Below, in pieces: positions 46,949 through 56,844 of a stretch of 64,000 bases of DNA. The DNA lies in NCBI GenBank assembly GCA_029975525.1, contig JARKOX010000045.1:47490-111489 (forward strand), in the 5' to 3' direction. The stretch comes from Prolixibacteraceae bacterium. GTDB lineage: Bacteria > Bacteroidota > Bacteroidia > Bacteroidales > Prolixibacteraceae. The notes under the pieces are model-generated. The model did not search any database. It had not been told where the DNA came from and saw nothing but the letters and a program-made list of their open reading frames with translations. Every line of letters starts with the position of its first letter. The stretch's first letter is position 1. A program made the translations under genes and the position numbers.

Positions 46949-47650
46949 TCAAATGCTGGCAACTTTCCGCAAGCCTGAAATATTGAGGAATTTAATTTTG
47001 CGGCCCTGCAGCTCAATAAGCTTGTCCTGTTTAAACTCCGACAAGAGCCGGATAACCGACTCGGTGGCAGTTCCCACCATGTTGGCCAGCTCTTCGCGGG
47101 TCAACGAAATCTGAAGGGTATTCTGGTTGTCGAGCTCAAAGTTCTCCTTCAGCAGGAGCAACACCTCGGCCAGCCTTTCGCGGACGGTTTTCTGGGCGAT
47201 ATCGGTGATGTAGTCGTTGGCTTCGCGCAGCTCACGACAAACAATCTGAAGCATGTGGTGCGAAAACTGCCAGTTGTTCTGAATGAGATACAGCAACGTC
47301 TGGTACGGGATGTGGCACAACACCGCATCGTCGATGATTTTGGCGGTGGTACAGGCCAGCTCCTGGCTCAGCAGCGAACGGTAGGCAATGATATCGCCAC
47401 GTTTGGCAAACCGGATAATCTGCTCTTTTCCGTCGATCCCCGTTTTAAAAATTTTCACAATACCTTTGGTCACACAATAAAAACCGGTTAACCGGCTCCC
47501 TTCGCGGTAAACAATCGTTCCCTTTTTGTAGAGCGAGCACGATTTTTCATAATTCAACCGGTTGAATTCATCTTCCGTAAGTTTTTTAAAAAGCTGAAAT
47601 CCACTCAGATTTGACTCTTCTTCAGCGGGTCGTTTAGTCGTAGTTCTCAT
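46949..47650 (-). CDS. Crp/Fnr family transcriptional regulator
   Basis: CSLYKKGTIVYREGSRLTGFYCVTKGIVKIFKTGIDGKEQIIRFAKRGDIIAYRSLL; LTREELANMVGTATESVIRLLSEFKQDKLIELQGRKIKFLN. Confidence 0.93.
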   Translation of the reverse strand: MRTTTKRPAEEESNLSGFQLFKKLTEDEFNRLNYEKSCSLYKKGTIVYREGSRLTGFYCVTKGIVKIFKTGIDGKEQIIRFAKRGDIIAYRSLLSQELACTTAKIIDDAVLCHIPYQTLLYLIQNNWQFSHHMLQIVCRELREANDYITDIAQKTVRERLAEVLLLLKENFELDNQNTLQISLTREELANMVGTATESVIRLLSEFKQDKLIELQGRKIKFLNISGLRKVASI

Positions 47651-47809
47651 GTTTAATTGGGCAAATAGTGAAAATTAAAACGGTATCATTTCATTCAAAA
47701 CCTTCTAAAGATACAATTTCAATCAATATTCGAGAAACAATTTATATAGATATTTAGATGTATTATATTTGCGCCGGAAACAAAGAATAAATTAAATAAA
47801 AAGAATCGT

Positions 47810-48226
47810 ATGAAACATGTAGTAGATTTAGCGTGGAAGACCAACATGGCCTTTGAAACCGAGGTTGACGGGCATACGCTCCGGTTAGACACCGCCGCCG
47901 ACTCGGGCGGAGATGACAGCGGCCCCCGCCCGAAAAAACTGATGCTGGCGGCGCTGGCCGGCTGCACGGCAATGGATGTAATCACCATCCTCCATAAAAT
48001 GAAAATTGAACCCGAAGAGTTTCATGTTATTGTGGAAGGCGATGTGGCGGAAGAACATCCCAAAAAATACCTCTCCATGCACATGATTTACCAGTTTAAA
48101 GGACAGGAGCTCCCGCTCGATAAAATTGAAAAAGCGATCAACCTGTCGCAGGAAAAATATTGCGGGGTAAGCGCCGTTTATCGCGATGCCGTGCAACTCA
48201 CTTCGGAAATACGAATCGTGAAATAG
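47810..48226 (+). CDS. OsmC family protein
   Basis: GPRPKKLMLAALAGCTAMDVITILHKMKIEPEEFHVIVEGD; LSQEKYCGVSAVYR. Confidence 0.92.
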   Translation: MKHVVDLAWKTNMAFETEVDGHTLRLDTAADSGGDDSGPRPKKLMLAALAGCTAMDVITILHKMKIEPEEFHVIVEGDVAEEHPKKYLSMHMIYQFKGQELPLDKIEKAINLSQEKYCGVSAVYRDAVQLTSEIRIVK

Positions 48227-48267
48227 ATCCGTACGCCTGACATTAAATCATTGTCGATCTGACAATT

Positions 48268-48297
48268 AAAAGCAGCTCCAGAAAAGCTGCTTTTTTT
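48268..48297 (+). terminator. Rho-independent terminator after osmC-like gene
   Basis: AAAAGCAGCT ... AGCTGCTTTTTTT. Confidence 0.8.
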
Positions 48298-48384
48298 GTA
48301 TAAAAAAAGTGGAGGTTTACTTGAACAAAGTAAAATACTTTTTTGTCTTTTAAAGAAAAACTTGAACAATTAATTCGCAGAAAA

Positions 48385-48996
48385 ATGAAAACAAAGTTAA
48401 CATCAATTGTTGTAGCCCTGCTTTTGATATCCGGAACGCTGGCGGCAAACAACTATACTGTAAGTAAGGATCAAAGTGAGGTAAAATGGACCGGTAAAAA
48501 AGTAACCGGCGAACACCACGGAACCATTACCTTCAAAACCGGAGCAGTTCAGACCAACAACAAACAGATTACTGGCGGAACCTTCGAAATCGATATGAAT
48601 ACGATTGTCTGCCTCGACCTTCCTGCCGGGGAGATGAACGGGAAACTGGTGGGTCACCTCAAGTCCGACGACTTCTTTTCGGTCGCGTCCCATCCGGTAT
48701 CAAAACTGGCCCTTACCACGGTAAAGAAGCTAAAAGGTAATGAATACCAGTTTAATGGAAATTTAACGATCAAAGGAATTACCCATCCGGTCAGTTTTAC
48801 GGCAAAAGTAGACCTCGCCGGTGAAAGCCTCAAAGCCAGTGGACAATTGACCGTCAACCGCGCCAAATACGATATTCGGTACGGTTCAGGTTCGTTCTTT
48901 TCCAATCTGGGCGACAAAATGATTTATGATGATTTTACGCTCGATTTCAACGTAGTGGCCCACGCCAAAAGCGGAAACCCGACAGCTCAAAATTAA
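48385..48996 (+). CDS. YceI family protein, exported
   Basis: Signal peptide MKTKLTSIVVALLLISGTLAANN; YTVSKDQSEVKWTGKKVTGEHHGTITFKTGAV; HLKSDDFFSVASHPVSKLALT. Confidence 0.92.
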   Translation: MKTKLTSIVVALLLISGTLAANNYTVSKDQSEVKWTGKKVTGEHHGTITFKTGAVQTNNKQITGGTFEIDMNTIVCLDLPAGEMNGKLVGHLKSDDFFSVASHPVSKLALTTVKKLKGNEYQFNGNLTIKGITHPVSFTAKVDLAGESLKASGQLTVNRAKYDIRYGSGSFFSNLGDKMIYDDFTLDFNVVAHAKSGNPTAQN

Positions 48997-49027
48997 TTCT
49001 CAGTCATAATTTTAAAAGGTTCGTAAG

Positions 49028-49055
49028 AAGGTGGGCAGTTGGCCCGCCTTTTTTT
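49028..49055 (+). terminator. Rho-independent terminator after yceI-like gene
   Basis: AAGGTGGGC AGTTG GCCCGCCTT TTTTT. Confidence 0.82.
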
Positions 49056-49073
49056 GATTTAAAAACAAAAACA

Positions 49074-49787
49074 ATGAAAACACTTCTCCACCCGGCCAGC
49101 GAACGCGGACAGGCTAACCACGGCTGGCTGAAAACCCACCATTCCTTTAGTTTTGCAGATTATTACGACGCTGCAAAAGTCCATTTCGGAAAACTACGCG
49201 TGTTGAACGACGACTGGATAGCCGCCCGACAGGGGTTTGGCCTCCATCCCCACCAAAATATGGAGATCATCACCATCCCGCTGGCCGGAAAACTACGCCA
49301 CGGCGACAATATGGGCAACGAATCGGTAATAGTTCCCGGCGAAGTGCAGGTCATGTCGGCCGGAACCGGGGTGTGGCACTCCGAATACAACGCTTCGGAA
49401 ACCGACCCGCTGGAGCTGCTCCAAATCTGGATTTTTCCCGATAAAAACGGCTACCAGCCCCGCTACGACGATTATAAATTTGACGAAACCGCTCAGCACG
49501 ACCGCTGGCAGCTTCTGGTGTCGCCCGATGCCCGCGACGAATCGCTCTGGATCAACCAGCAGGCTTTTTTATCGTTGCGAAAGGTTGTCGACGAAAAATC
49601 CTTCTCTTATCCGCTCAACCATCCCGATCACGGCGTTTACTTTTTTGTAATCGCCGGAAACCTCACCGTTGCCGGACAACAGCTTGCCACGCGCGATGCC
49701 GTGGGTGTTTGGGAAATCCCGGGGGCTGTTCCGGTTGATGCCGAAAAAGAGTCGCTGTTGCTGGCGATTGAGGTGCCCATGAAATAA
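49074..49787 (+). CDS. Pirin family protein
   Basis: LKTHHSFSFADYYDAAKVHFGKLRVLNDDWIAARQGFGLHPHQNMEIITIPLAGKLRHGDNMGNESVIVPGEVQVMSAGTGVWHSEYN. Confidence 0.95.
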   Translation: MKTLLHPASERGQANHGWLKTHHSFSFADYYDAAKVHFGKLRVLNDDWIAARQGFGLHPHQNMEIITIPLAGKLRHGDNMGNESVIVPGEVQVMSAGTGVWHSEYNASETDPLELLQIWIFPDKNGYQPRYDDYKFDETAQHDRWQLLVSPDARDESLWINQQAFLSLRKVVDEKSFSYPLNHPDHGVYFFVIAGNLTVAGQQLATRDAVGVWEIPGAVPVDAEKESLLLAIEVPMK

Positions 49788-49877
49788 ACGGCAAGGAGAT
49801 TTTTTCCCGGATTAAAAGCTTTGTGCTTCTTTTGGCTTTTTTGTAACTTGAGCTGAATCACAACTCAAAAAAATCAG

Positions 49878-51239
49878 ATGAAAGCGATCAATCCAACGTC
49901 CGGCGAACTGATCCGAACCTACGAGGCCCACTCCGAAAAGGGGGCCGAAAAAATTATCAACTCGGTTGACAAAGCGTGGCAAAGCTGGCGCTCGGTGCCG
50001 TTTCGGAACCGTTCGGCGCTGATGCTCAACATGGCCAGTCTGTTACGCAGCGAACGCGACAGGCTGGCCTTGCTCATTACCCTCGAAATGGGCAAGGTGC
50101 TGCGGGAGTCAAAAGCAGAAATCGAAAAATGTGCCTGGGTTTGTGAATATTATGCCGAAAATGCCGAGAGTTTTCTGCAAAACGAACCCATTTCCACCGA
50201 ATTCAAACAGTCGTACATCAGCTTTCAGCCGCTGGGAACCATCCTTGCCGTAATGCCCTGGAACTTCCCGTTCTGGCAGGTTTTCCGTTTTGCCGCGCCA
50301 ACCCTGATGGCGGGCAATACCGTGGTGCTGAAACATGCCAGCAATGTTCCGGGGTGTGCTTTGGCTATCGAAGAGCTGTTCCGCGAGGCCGGGTTCCCTG
50401 ACAATGCCTTCCGGAGCTTGTTAATTGACGGAAAAAAAGTGGAATCACTGATCGCCCATCCGGCTATCAAAGCCGTTACCCTCACCGGCAGCACTCCTGC
50501 CGGGCGTTCGGTGGCCTCGGCAGCCGGTCGCTGGCTGAAAAAAAGCGTTCTGGAACTGGGCGGAAGCGACCCCTACCTCATTCTGGAAGATGCCAATTTA
50601 GACGAAGCCGCCAGGATTTGTGCAGCCTCGCGCCTGCTCAACGCCGGACAAAGCTGCATTGCCGCCAAACGGTTTATTGTGATTGAAAGCATCTTTGATG
50701 AATTCAGCCGCCGTTTTACAACCCGGATGAAAGAAGCCGTTTACGGCGATCCCTGTCACGAAGAGACCACCCTGGGGCCGATGGCACGGCGCGAACTGCG
50801 TGATGAACTGCACGACCAGGTGATCGCCTCGGTAAAACAGGGAGCGGTAATCCTGACCGGCGGCATGATTCCCGACCAGACAGGCGCCTTCTACCCGCCG
50901 ACAATCCTGTCAAAGGTTAAACCCGGAATGCCTGCTTACCAGGAAGAGCTGTTTGGCCCGGTAGCCGCACTCATTTCGGCCCGAAACGAAAAACAGGCGG
51001 TGGAAATTGCCAACGACACCTCTTTTGGACTGGGCGCCGCCGTCTTCACCCGTGATGTCGAACGCGGCAGATGGCTGGCCGAAGAGAAACTCCAGGCCGG
51101 CTCCTGTTTCGTCAACGACATGGTGAAATCCGATCCGCGCCTGCCCTTCGGCGGAATCAATGAAAGCGGCTTTGGCCGTGAACTCTCCGTTTTTGGCATC
51201 CGCGAATTTGTCAACATCAAAACCGTGGCAATCAGATGA
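49878..51239 (+). CDS. NAD(P)-dependent aldehyde dehydrogenase (succinate-semialdehyde dehydrogenase-like)
   Basis: MPWNFPFWQVFRFAAPTLMAGNTVVLKHASNVPGCALAIE; TGSTPAGRSVASAAGRWLKKSVLELGGSDPYLILEDA; LNAGQSCIAAKRFIV. Confidence 0.92.
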   Translation: MKAINPTSGELIRTYEAHSEKGAEKIINSVDKAWQSWRSVPFRNRSALMLNMASLLRSERDRLALLITLEMGKVLRESKAEIEKCAWVCEYYAENAESFLQNEPISTEFKQSYISFQPLGTILAVMPWNFPFWQVFRFAAPTLMAGNTVVLKHASNVPGCALAIEELFREAGFPDNAFRSLLIDGKKVESLIAHPAIKAVTLTGSTPAGRSVASAAGRWLKKSVLELGGSDPYLILEDANLDEAARICAASRLLNAGQSCIAAKRFIVIESIFDEFSRRFTTRMKEAVYGDPCHEETTLGPMARRELRDELHDQVIASVKQGAVILTGGMIPDQTGAFYPPTILSKVKPGMPAYQEELFGPVAALISARNEKQAVEIANDTSFGLGAAVFTRDVERGRWLAEEKLQAGSCFVNDMVKSDPRLPFGGINESGFGRELSVFGIREFVNIKTVAIR

Positions 51240-51307
51240 CTTTCAAAAAACGGTTGAAGCAATATTTTTCCCCTGTTCTATGTGCAGATCTCCTAAAGTC
51301 CAAAACG

Positions 51308-52942
51308 ATGTCGCGAATTTCAAAACCAGGAATCTGGATCTTAACCGTCCTGACCATGACCGGATGTACCAAAACCAGCGTTGACCTGATTGTTCAAAAT
51401 GGAAAAATTTACACGGTCGACAGCCTTTTTACAGTGGCTGAAAGTTTTGCCGTAAACGATGGCAAAATTGTGGCTACCGGCAGTACCCGGGAAATTTCCG
51501 AGACTTACGACGCCAGGCAGGTGATCGATCTGGGCGGAAAATTTGTCTATCCCGGTTTTAACGATGCCCACTGCCACTTTTACGGCTACGGAATGAACCT
51601 GCTCCGTTACGCAGATCTTTCAGGGACCCAAAGTCCGGAAGAGATTTACGAAATCCTGAAAAAACACCAGGAACAATACGGGCGCAACTGGATGCTGGGT
51701 CGCGGCTGGGACCAAAACGACTGGCCGGGCAAAACATTTCCCGATAAATCGCGGCTCGACGAGTTATTCCCCGACGTAGCCGTTTACCTCATCCGGATCG
51801 ACGGGCACGCAGCCTGGTGCAACTCGCGGGCGCTCGAACTGGCCGGCATTACCGCTGCCACCAGCGTTGAAGGTGGCCAGGTGCTGCTCCAAAACGGCGA
51901 ACCCACCGGAATTCTGATCGACAAAGCCGAAGAACAGGTTGCCCGGGTGATACCGCATCCCACTCCCGAACAGGAAGAGGCAGCCCTGCTCGAGGCACAG
52001 AAAAGCTGTCTGGCAGCCGGGTTGACCTCTCTCACCGACTGCGGTGTGCCGTTAAACATCATCCGGTTGATGGAGAAACTGCAAAAAGAAGAAAAACTGC
52101 AGCTTCGCATCAACGCCATGATGAACCCCGACTCGGTAACGCTGGACCATTTCGTAAAAAATGGCCTGTACAAAACGGACCGCCTCCGGGTGGGCACCAT
52201 AAAACTGTATGCCGACGGGGCGCTGGGTTCGCGGGGCGCCCTGCTACTCGAACCCTATTCCGACGACCCGTCAAACCAGGGATTACAAATGGAACCCGCT
52301 GCCTATTACGATTCGATCTGCAGCCTTGCCCGGCAACACAACTGGCAGGTAGCCACCCACTGCATTGGCGACAGTGCAAACCGGCTGATCCTGAATATCT
52401 ACGGAAAATTTCTGCAGAGCACCAACGACCGGCGCTGGCGGATCGAGCATGCCCAGGTGGTGCACCCTGCCGATTTCGACCAGTTTGCCCGCTACTCCGT
52501 TGTCCCTTCGGTGCAGGCAACCCATGCCACCAGCGACATGGAGTGGGCAGTTCAGCGGCTGGGAAAAGAACGGCTGAAAAATAGCTATGCCTATCAGAAA
52601 CTGTTGCAGCAAATGGGCTGGCTCCCGAACGGGACCGACTTCCCAATCGAAAAGATCAGTCCCGTGCTCACATTTTATGCGGCCGTTTTCCGAACCAACC
52701 TGGAAGGAAAACCGGAAAAGGGCTTCCAGCCCGAAAATGCACTGACTCGCGAACAGGCGCTCCGCTCGATAACCGGTTGGCCGGCCAGAGCCTCGTTTGA
52801 AGAGCCGGAAAAAGGCAGTATTGAATCGGGTAAATGGGCCGACTTTGTGGTTCTCGACACCGATTTGATGGAAGCACCGCCGGCACAAGTCGCGCAGGCC
52901 CGCGTGACACAAACCTGGATCGCCGGCGTCAGACTATTCTGA
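51308..52942 (+). CDS. Amidohydrolase (YtcJ-like), predicted lipoprotein
   Basis: VLTMTGCTKT lipobox; VYPGFNDAHCHFYGYG; GTIKLYADGALGSRGALLLEPYSDDP; WRIEHAQVV. Confidence 0.88.
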   Translation: MSRISKPGIWILTVLTMTGCTKTSVDLIVQNGKIYTVDSLFTVAESFAVNDGKIVATGSTREISETYDARQVIDLGGKFVYPGFNDAHCHFYGYGMNLLRYADLSGTQSPEEIYEILKKHQEQYGRNWMLGRGWDQNDWPGKTFPDKSRLDELFPDVAVYLIRIDGHAAWCNSRALELAGITAATSVEGGQVLLQNGEPTGILIDKAEEQVARVIPHPTPEQEEAALLEAQKSCLAAGLTSLTDCGVPLNIIRLMEKLQKEEKLQLRINAMMNPDSVTLDHFVKNGLYKTDRLRVGTIKLYADGALGSRGALLLEPYSDDPSNQGLQMEPAAYYDSICSLARQHNWQVATHCIGDSANRLILNIYGKFLQSTNDRRWRIEHAQVVHPADFDQFARYSVVPSVQATHATSDMEWAVQRLGKERLKNSYAYQKLLQQMGWLPNGTDFPIEKISPVLTFYAAVFRTNLEGKPEKGFQPENALTREQALRSITGWPARASFEEPEKGSIESGKWADFVVLDTDLMEAPPAQVAQARVTQTWIAGVRLF

Positions 52943-53004
52943 AAATAAATGAATTATCACGCAACCGCACTGCCGGTTCTTGCATCTTTAGAAAAAAACC
53001 AGCT

Positions 53005-54006
53005 ATGAAAAAACTTTACCTGCTTATGACCGTTGTGGCGTTTGCAACCGCCTGCAAAACCGGTGAAATTGACGAGATCCCGATGTTAAACCCCGAGATC
53101 AGCTTCGAAATATCGGAACACCTCCGGGTGGGAGAGAATGTAAAAAACCTCTGTCTGGTCAATCAAAAGAACTATTTCTACTCGGTGGGCGCCAATATTA
53201 TCCGGGTCCAGAACGACCAGCAAACAACGTTCACGGCCTCCTCCGAAATTCTGTCCCTTGCCTGGAACAACGCCGAAGCGGCTTTGTATTTCGGGACCCA
53301 CGCGTCGGGTCTGGGATGTCTGAAAAATGGGCAGATACACTATTTTACCGAAAGTTCGCACGGACTCCCCCGAAACCTGGTGCGTCACGTGGTGTGCGAC
53401 AGCGAGGGCGGAGTCTGGTTTAACACGAGCGCACATTTGCTGGGCGGACTGGGTTATCTGCAAAACAACCGTGTGGAAATTTACACCCCGCAGAATTCAC
53501 TCCTGCCCGACAACCTCATCAAAAGCATTGTTTGTCGCGACCAGGAAATCTGGGTGGCAACCGGAGGTTACGTTACCTACCAAAAAGTGGTTAAAATAGC
53601 AGCCGGGCAGTGGGAATTACTCCCCGTTTCCGGCTACTACCTGATGGAGATGGACGTGGACACCAACGGCGCACTCAATATCATCGATGATTACGGACTT
53701 TCGTCTTCATTTAGTGTCACGAATCACATTATCAATTACACCGGCAAACAAACCAAAATCCTGCTCCCTCCCAGCGCAACCCGTTTTTCATTCTATCCTT
53801 ACCGTTTGAAAAGCGACCGGCGGAATTACCTCTGGGTGGCAAAATACAGTTCGCCAGACGCCAAGCGGTTAATTGTGTACAATGGCGAAAGCTGGATAGA
53901 ACCGCCGGCCAGCTTCCCCGACGATTTTATAAACTGCATCGCAACCGATCCGCAAAACCGGATCTGGCTCGGAACCACCGACGGAATTTACCGCTTAGAC
54001 CAGTAA
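53005..54006 (+). CDS. Lipoprotein with two-component-regulator-type beta-propeller repeats
   Basis: Start MKKLYLLMTVVAFATACKTG; repeats GGVWFNTSAHLLGGLGYLQNNRVEIYTPQNSLLPDNLIKSIVCRDQEIWVATGG and DPQNRIWLGTTDGIYRLD. Confidence 0.72.
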   Translation: MKKLYLLMTVVAFATACKTGEIDEIPMLNPEISFEISEHLRVGENVKNLCLVNQKNYFYSVGANIIRVQNDQQTTFTASSEILSLAWNNAEAALYFGTHASGLGCLKNGQIHYFTESSHGLPRNLVRHVVCDSEGGVWFNTSAHLLGGLGYLQNNRVEIYTPQNSLLPDNLIKSIVCRDQEIWVATGGYVTYQKVVKIAAGQWELLPVSGYYLMEMDVDTNGALNIIDDYGLSSSFSVTNHIINYTGKQTKILLPPSATRFSFYPYRLKSDRRNYLWVAKYSSPDAKRLIVYNGESWIEPPASFPDDFINCIATDPQNRIWLGTTDGIYRLDQ

Positions 54007-54143
54007 TGTAGGGGTATTTGAAACACTGACCAACAATTATTTTACCTCTTCGGACGGCCATCCGGGGGTTCCCTTTTGCACAGATTCAAAATAGTGCTAT
54101 TTTTAGAAACTTCAATTAATTCTAAACCAAAATACCTATACCG

Positions 54144-55304
54144 ATGAATAGAAAGCTAAGAATGGGAATGGTTGGGGGCGGCAGCGATGCTTTTATTGGC
54201 GCCATCCACCGACTTGCCGCCTTTATGGACGGGCAGATTGAAATGGTTTGTGGCTGTTTCAGCGTTGATCCGGAGATTTCAATCTCCTCCGGAAAATCGT
54301 ATTACCTGCCCGAAAGCCGTATTTACCGCACCTACCATGAAATGTTCGAAAAAGAGGCCCGCCTCCCCGAAAACGAACGAATGGATTTTGTTTCCATCGT
54401 CACGCCAAACTTTGTTCATTTCGAACCGGCCATGCTGGCCCTGGAAAACGGCTTCCATGTAGTGATCGACAAGCCGATTACCTTCACCCTCGACCAGGCT
54501 GTTCAGCTGAAGAACAAGCTGGACGAAACCGGTCTTTTACTGGCGCTGACCCACACCTACTCGGGCTACCCGGCCGTAAAACATGCCCGCCAGATGGTTG
54601 CCGACGGCGAACTGGGAAAAATTCGTAAAGTGTACGTCGAATATCCGCAAGGGTGGCTCTCGGCCAAAGTGGAAGATCAGGGAAATGCCCAGGCTTCGTG
54701 GCGTACCGACCCCAAACGTTCCGGAAAAGCCGGCTGTATGGGCGATATCGGCACCCATGCCCACCACCTGGCCGAATACATCACCGGGTTAAAAGTGACC
54801 GAACTGTGCGCCAGCCTCAACACCTATGTGCCCAACCGCCTGCTCGACGACGATGGCGCCGCCCTGCTCCGTTTTGAAAACGGCGCTTCCGGGGTTTTAA
54901 TTGCCACGCAGATTGCCGCCGGCGAAGAGAATGCCCTGAAGATCCGGGTTTACGGTGAAAAAGGCGGACTGGAGTGGGCACAAATGGAGCCCAACACGTT
55001 AATTGTAAAATGGTCCGGCAAGCCGACTCAACTCCTGCGCGTGGGCACCAGCCTGGGCAGTGTGGTGGCGGCCTGCAACACCCGCACCCCCGGCGGTCAC
55101 CCCGAAGGGTATTTGGAAGCTTTTGCCAATATCTACCGCAACTTTGCTCACACCCTCATGGCCCGCATGGATGGCGTGGAACCCCAGCCCGAATGGCTCG
55201 ACTTCCCCTGCGTGGAAGATGGTATCCGCGGAATGCAGTTCATCGACACGGTGGTTAAAGCCGGCTACGACGACACCGTCAAATGGGTAAAATTCGGGGA
55301 ATAA
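54144..55304 (+). CDS. Gfo/Idh/MocA family oxidoreductase (cytosolic)
   Basis: [72 protein letters not shown]. Confidence 0.92.
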   Translation: MNRKLRMGMVGGGSDAFIGAIHRLAAFMDGQIEMVCGCFSVDPEISISSGKSYYLPESRIYRTYHEMFEKEARLPENERMDFVSIVTPNFVHFEPAMLALENGFHVVIDKPITFTLDQAVQLKNKLDETGLLLALTHTYSGYPAVKHARQMVADGELGKIRKVYVEYPQGWLSAKVEDQGNAQASWRTDPKRSGKAGCMGDIGTHAHHLAEYITGLKVTELCASLNTYVPNRLLDDDGAALLRFENGASGVLIATQIAAGEENALKIRVYGEKGGLEWAQMEPNTLIVKWSGKPTQLLRVGTSLGSVVAACNTRTPGGHPEGYLEAFANIYRNFAHTLMARMDGVEPQPEWLDFPCVEDGIRGMQFIDTVVKAGYDDTVKWVKFGE

Positions 55305-55336
55305 ACTTCAAACCAATAAATTCTGAAGCTACAATT

Positions 55337-56332
55337 ATGGCAAGACCAGTAACATTATTCACCGGACAGTGGGCCGACCTGCCCATTGAAACCATGTGCC
55401 AGAAAGCCAAACAATTTGGCTACGATGGGCTGGAGCTCTGCACCTGGGGCGACCACATGGAAATCGACAAAGCCGACCAGGCCTACTGCGATCAGCGGAA
55501 AGCGCTGCTGGAGAAATACGGGCTGAAACTATTCGCCATCTCCACCCACCTGGTAGGACAGTGCGTCTCCGACAACATCGACGAACGGCACAAAAATATT
55601 GTCCCCGGCTACATTTGGGGCGATGGAAATCCGGACGGCGTTCGCAAACGGGCTGCCGAAGAGATGGTAAAAACGGCAGAAGCCGCCAAGCGGCTGGGAC
55701 TCGACACCGTGGTTGGGTTCACCGGAAGCCCCATCTGGCACCTGCTCTACTCCTTCCCGGCGGTTCCGCCCGAAATGATCCGGAAAGGATACGAAACCTT
55801 CGCCAGCCAGTGGATTCCCATCCTCGACGAATTTCAGAAACTGGGAGTAAAATTTGCCCTCGAAGCGCATCCCACTGAAATTGCTTTCGATATCCACACC
55901 GCGCACCTCACCCTGAAAGCGCTGAATGACCACCCGGCATTTGGGTTCAATTTCGACCCGAGCCACTTCGGATACCAGGGGGTGGATTACGTCAGGTTTA
56001 TCTACGAATTTTCCGACCGTATTTTCCACGTCCACATGAAAGATGCCTACTGGAGCGACATTCCGATGGGGGTCGGCGTTTTTGGCGGTCACATGGAGTT
56101 TGGCGATAACCGCCGTTATTGGAACTTCCGCAGTCTGGGCCGCGGCAAAATCGACTTCGAAAATATCATCCGCGCCCTCAACGACATCGGCTACCAGGGC
56201 CCCTTGTCGGTGGAATGGGAAGACAGCGGCATGAACCGCGAAGCCGGCGCCGCCGAAGCGTGCGAATTTGTCCGCTATTCCGACTTTGAACCGTCGGCTG
56301 TAGCTTTTGACGATGCCATGCAGAAAAAATAA
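55337..56332 (+). CDS. Sugar phosphate isomerase/epimerase (TIM barrel)
   Basis: [83 protein letters not shown]. Confidence 0.9.
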   Translation: MARPVTLFTGQWADLPIETMCQKAKQFGYDGLELCTWGDHMEIDKADQAYCDQRKALLEKYGLKLFAISTHLVGQCVSDNIDERHKNIVPGYIWGDGNPDGVRKRAAEEMVKTAEAAKRLGLDTVVGFTGSPIWHLLYSFPAVPPEMIRKGYETFASQWIPILDEFQKLGVKFALEAHPTEIAFDIHTAHLTLKALNDHPAFGFNFDPSHFGYQGVDYVRFIYEFSDRIFHVHMKDAYWSDIPMGVGVFGGHMEFGDNRRYWNFRSLGRGKIDFENIIRALNDIGYQGPLSVEWEDSGMNREAGAAEACEFVRYSDFEPSAVAFDDAMQKK

Positions 56333-56377
56333 GAACAAATTCTTTGGTACAAACGGCTCAACCCGGCCGCTTAAACA

Positions 56378-56800
56378 ATGACGGTTTTGGAACAGGATTT
56401 TTCCAGATATCAGCAGCAATTTGAAAAAGACCTTTTTGCAAAAAATGCCGGCATCAAACTGGTGGAAGCTGCGCCGGGGTATGCCAAAGCCCGGATGAAA
56501 ATCAGCCCAGAACATCTCAATAGTGTGGGTGTTTTGCATGGCGGAGCGCTCTTTACCCTGGCCGATTTTACCTTTGCCGTGGCATCCAATGCCCACGGAA
56601 AGGTTGCTCTGGCCATCGACGCCGAAATCTCATTTTTCAAATCGGTAAGCGCCGGAACCTTAACCGCCGTTGCCAAAGAGATCTCCCTGCACAGCAAGCT
56701 CGGTACCTATCTCGTCGATATTTTCAACGAAAAAGGAGAGTTGCTGGCAAATTTTAAAGGAACCGTTTACCGGAAAAACGAAACCCACCCGTTCGGATAA
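56378..56800 (+). CDS. PaaI family (hotdog-fold) thioesterase
   Basis: LNSVGVLHGGALFTLADFTFAVASNAHGKVALAIDAEISFFKSVSAGTLTAVAKE. Confidence 0.92.
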   Translation: MTVLEQDFSRYQQQFEKDLFAKNAGIKLVEAAPGYAKARMKISPEHLNSVGVLHGGALFTLADFTFAVASNAHGKVALAIDAEISFFKSVSAGTLTAVAKEISLHSKLGTYLVDIFNEKGELLANFKGTVYRKNETHPFG

Positions 56801-56844
56801 TCCGCAAACGGTTCCTTTTCTTTCAAAATCCAACTCATTGAAAC

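Noticed and set aside
52834-53004. 57-residue N-terminal extension of the propeller lipoprotein ORF
   Set aside because: Overlaps the upstream amidohydrolase; a clear lipoprotein signal begins at 53005.
55529-56596. 355-aa minus-strand ORF
   Set aside because: Antisense to the TIM-barrel isomerase and thioesterase genes; shadow ORF.
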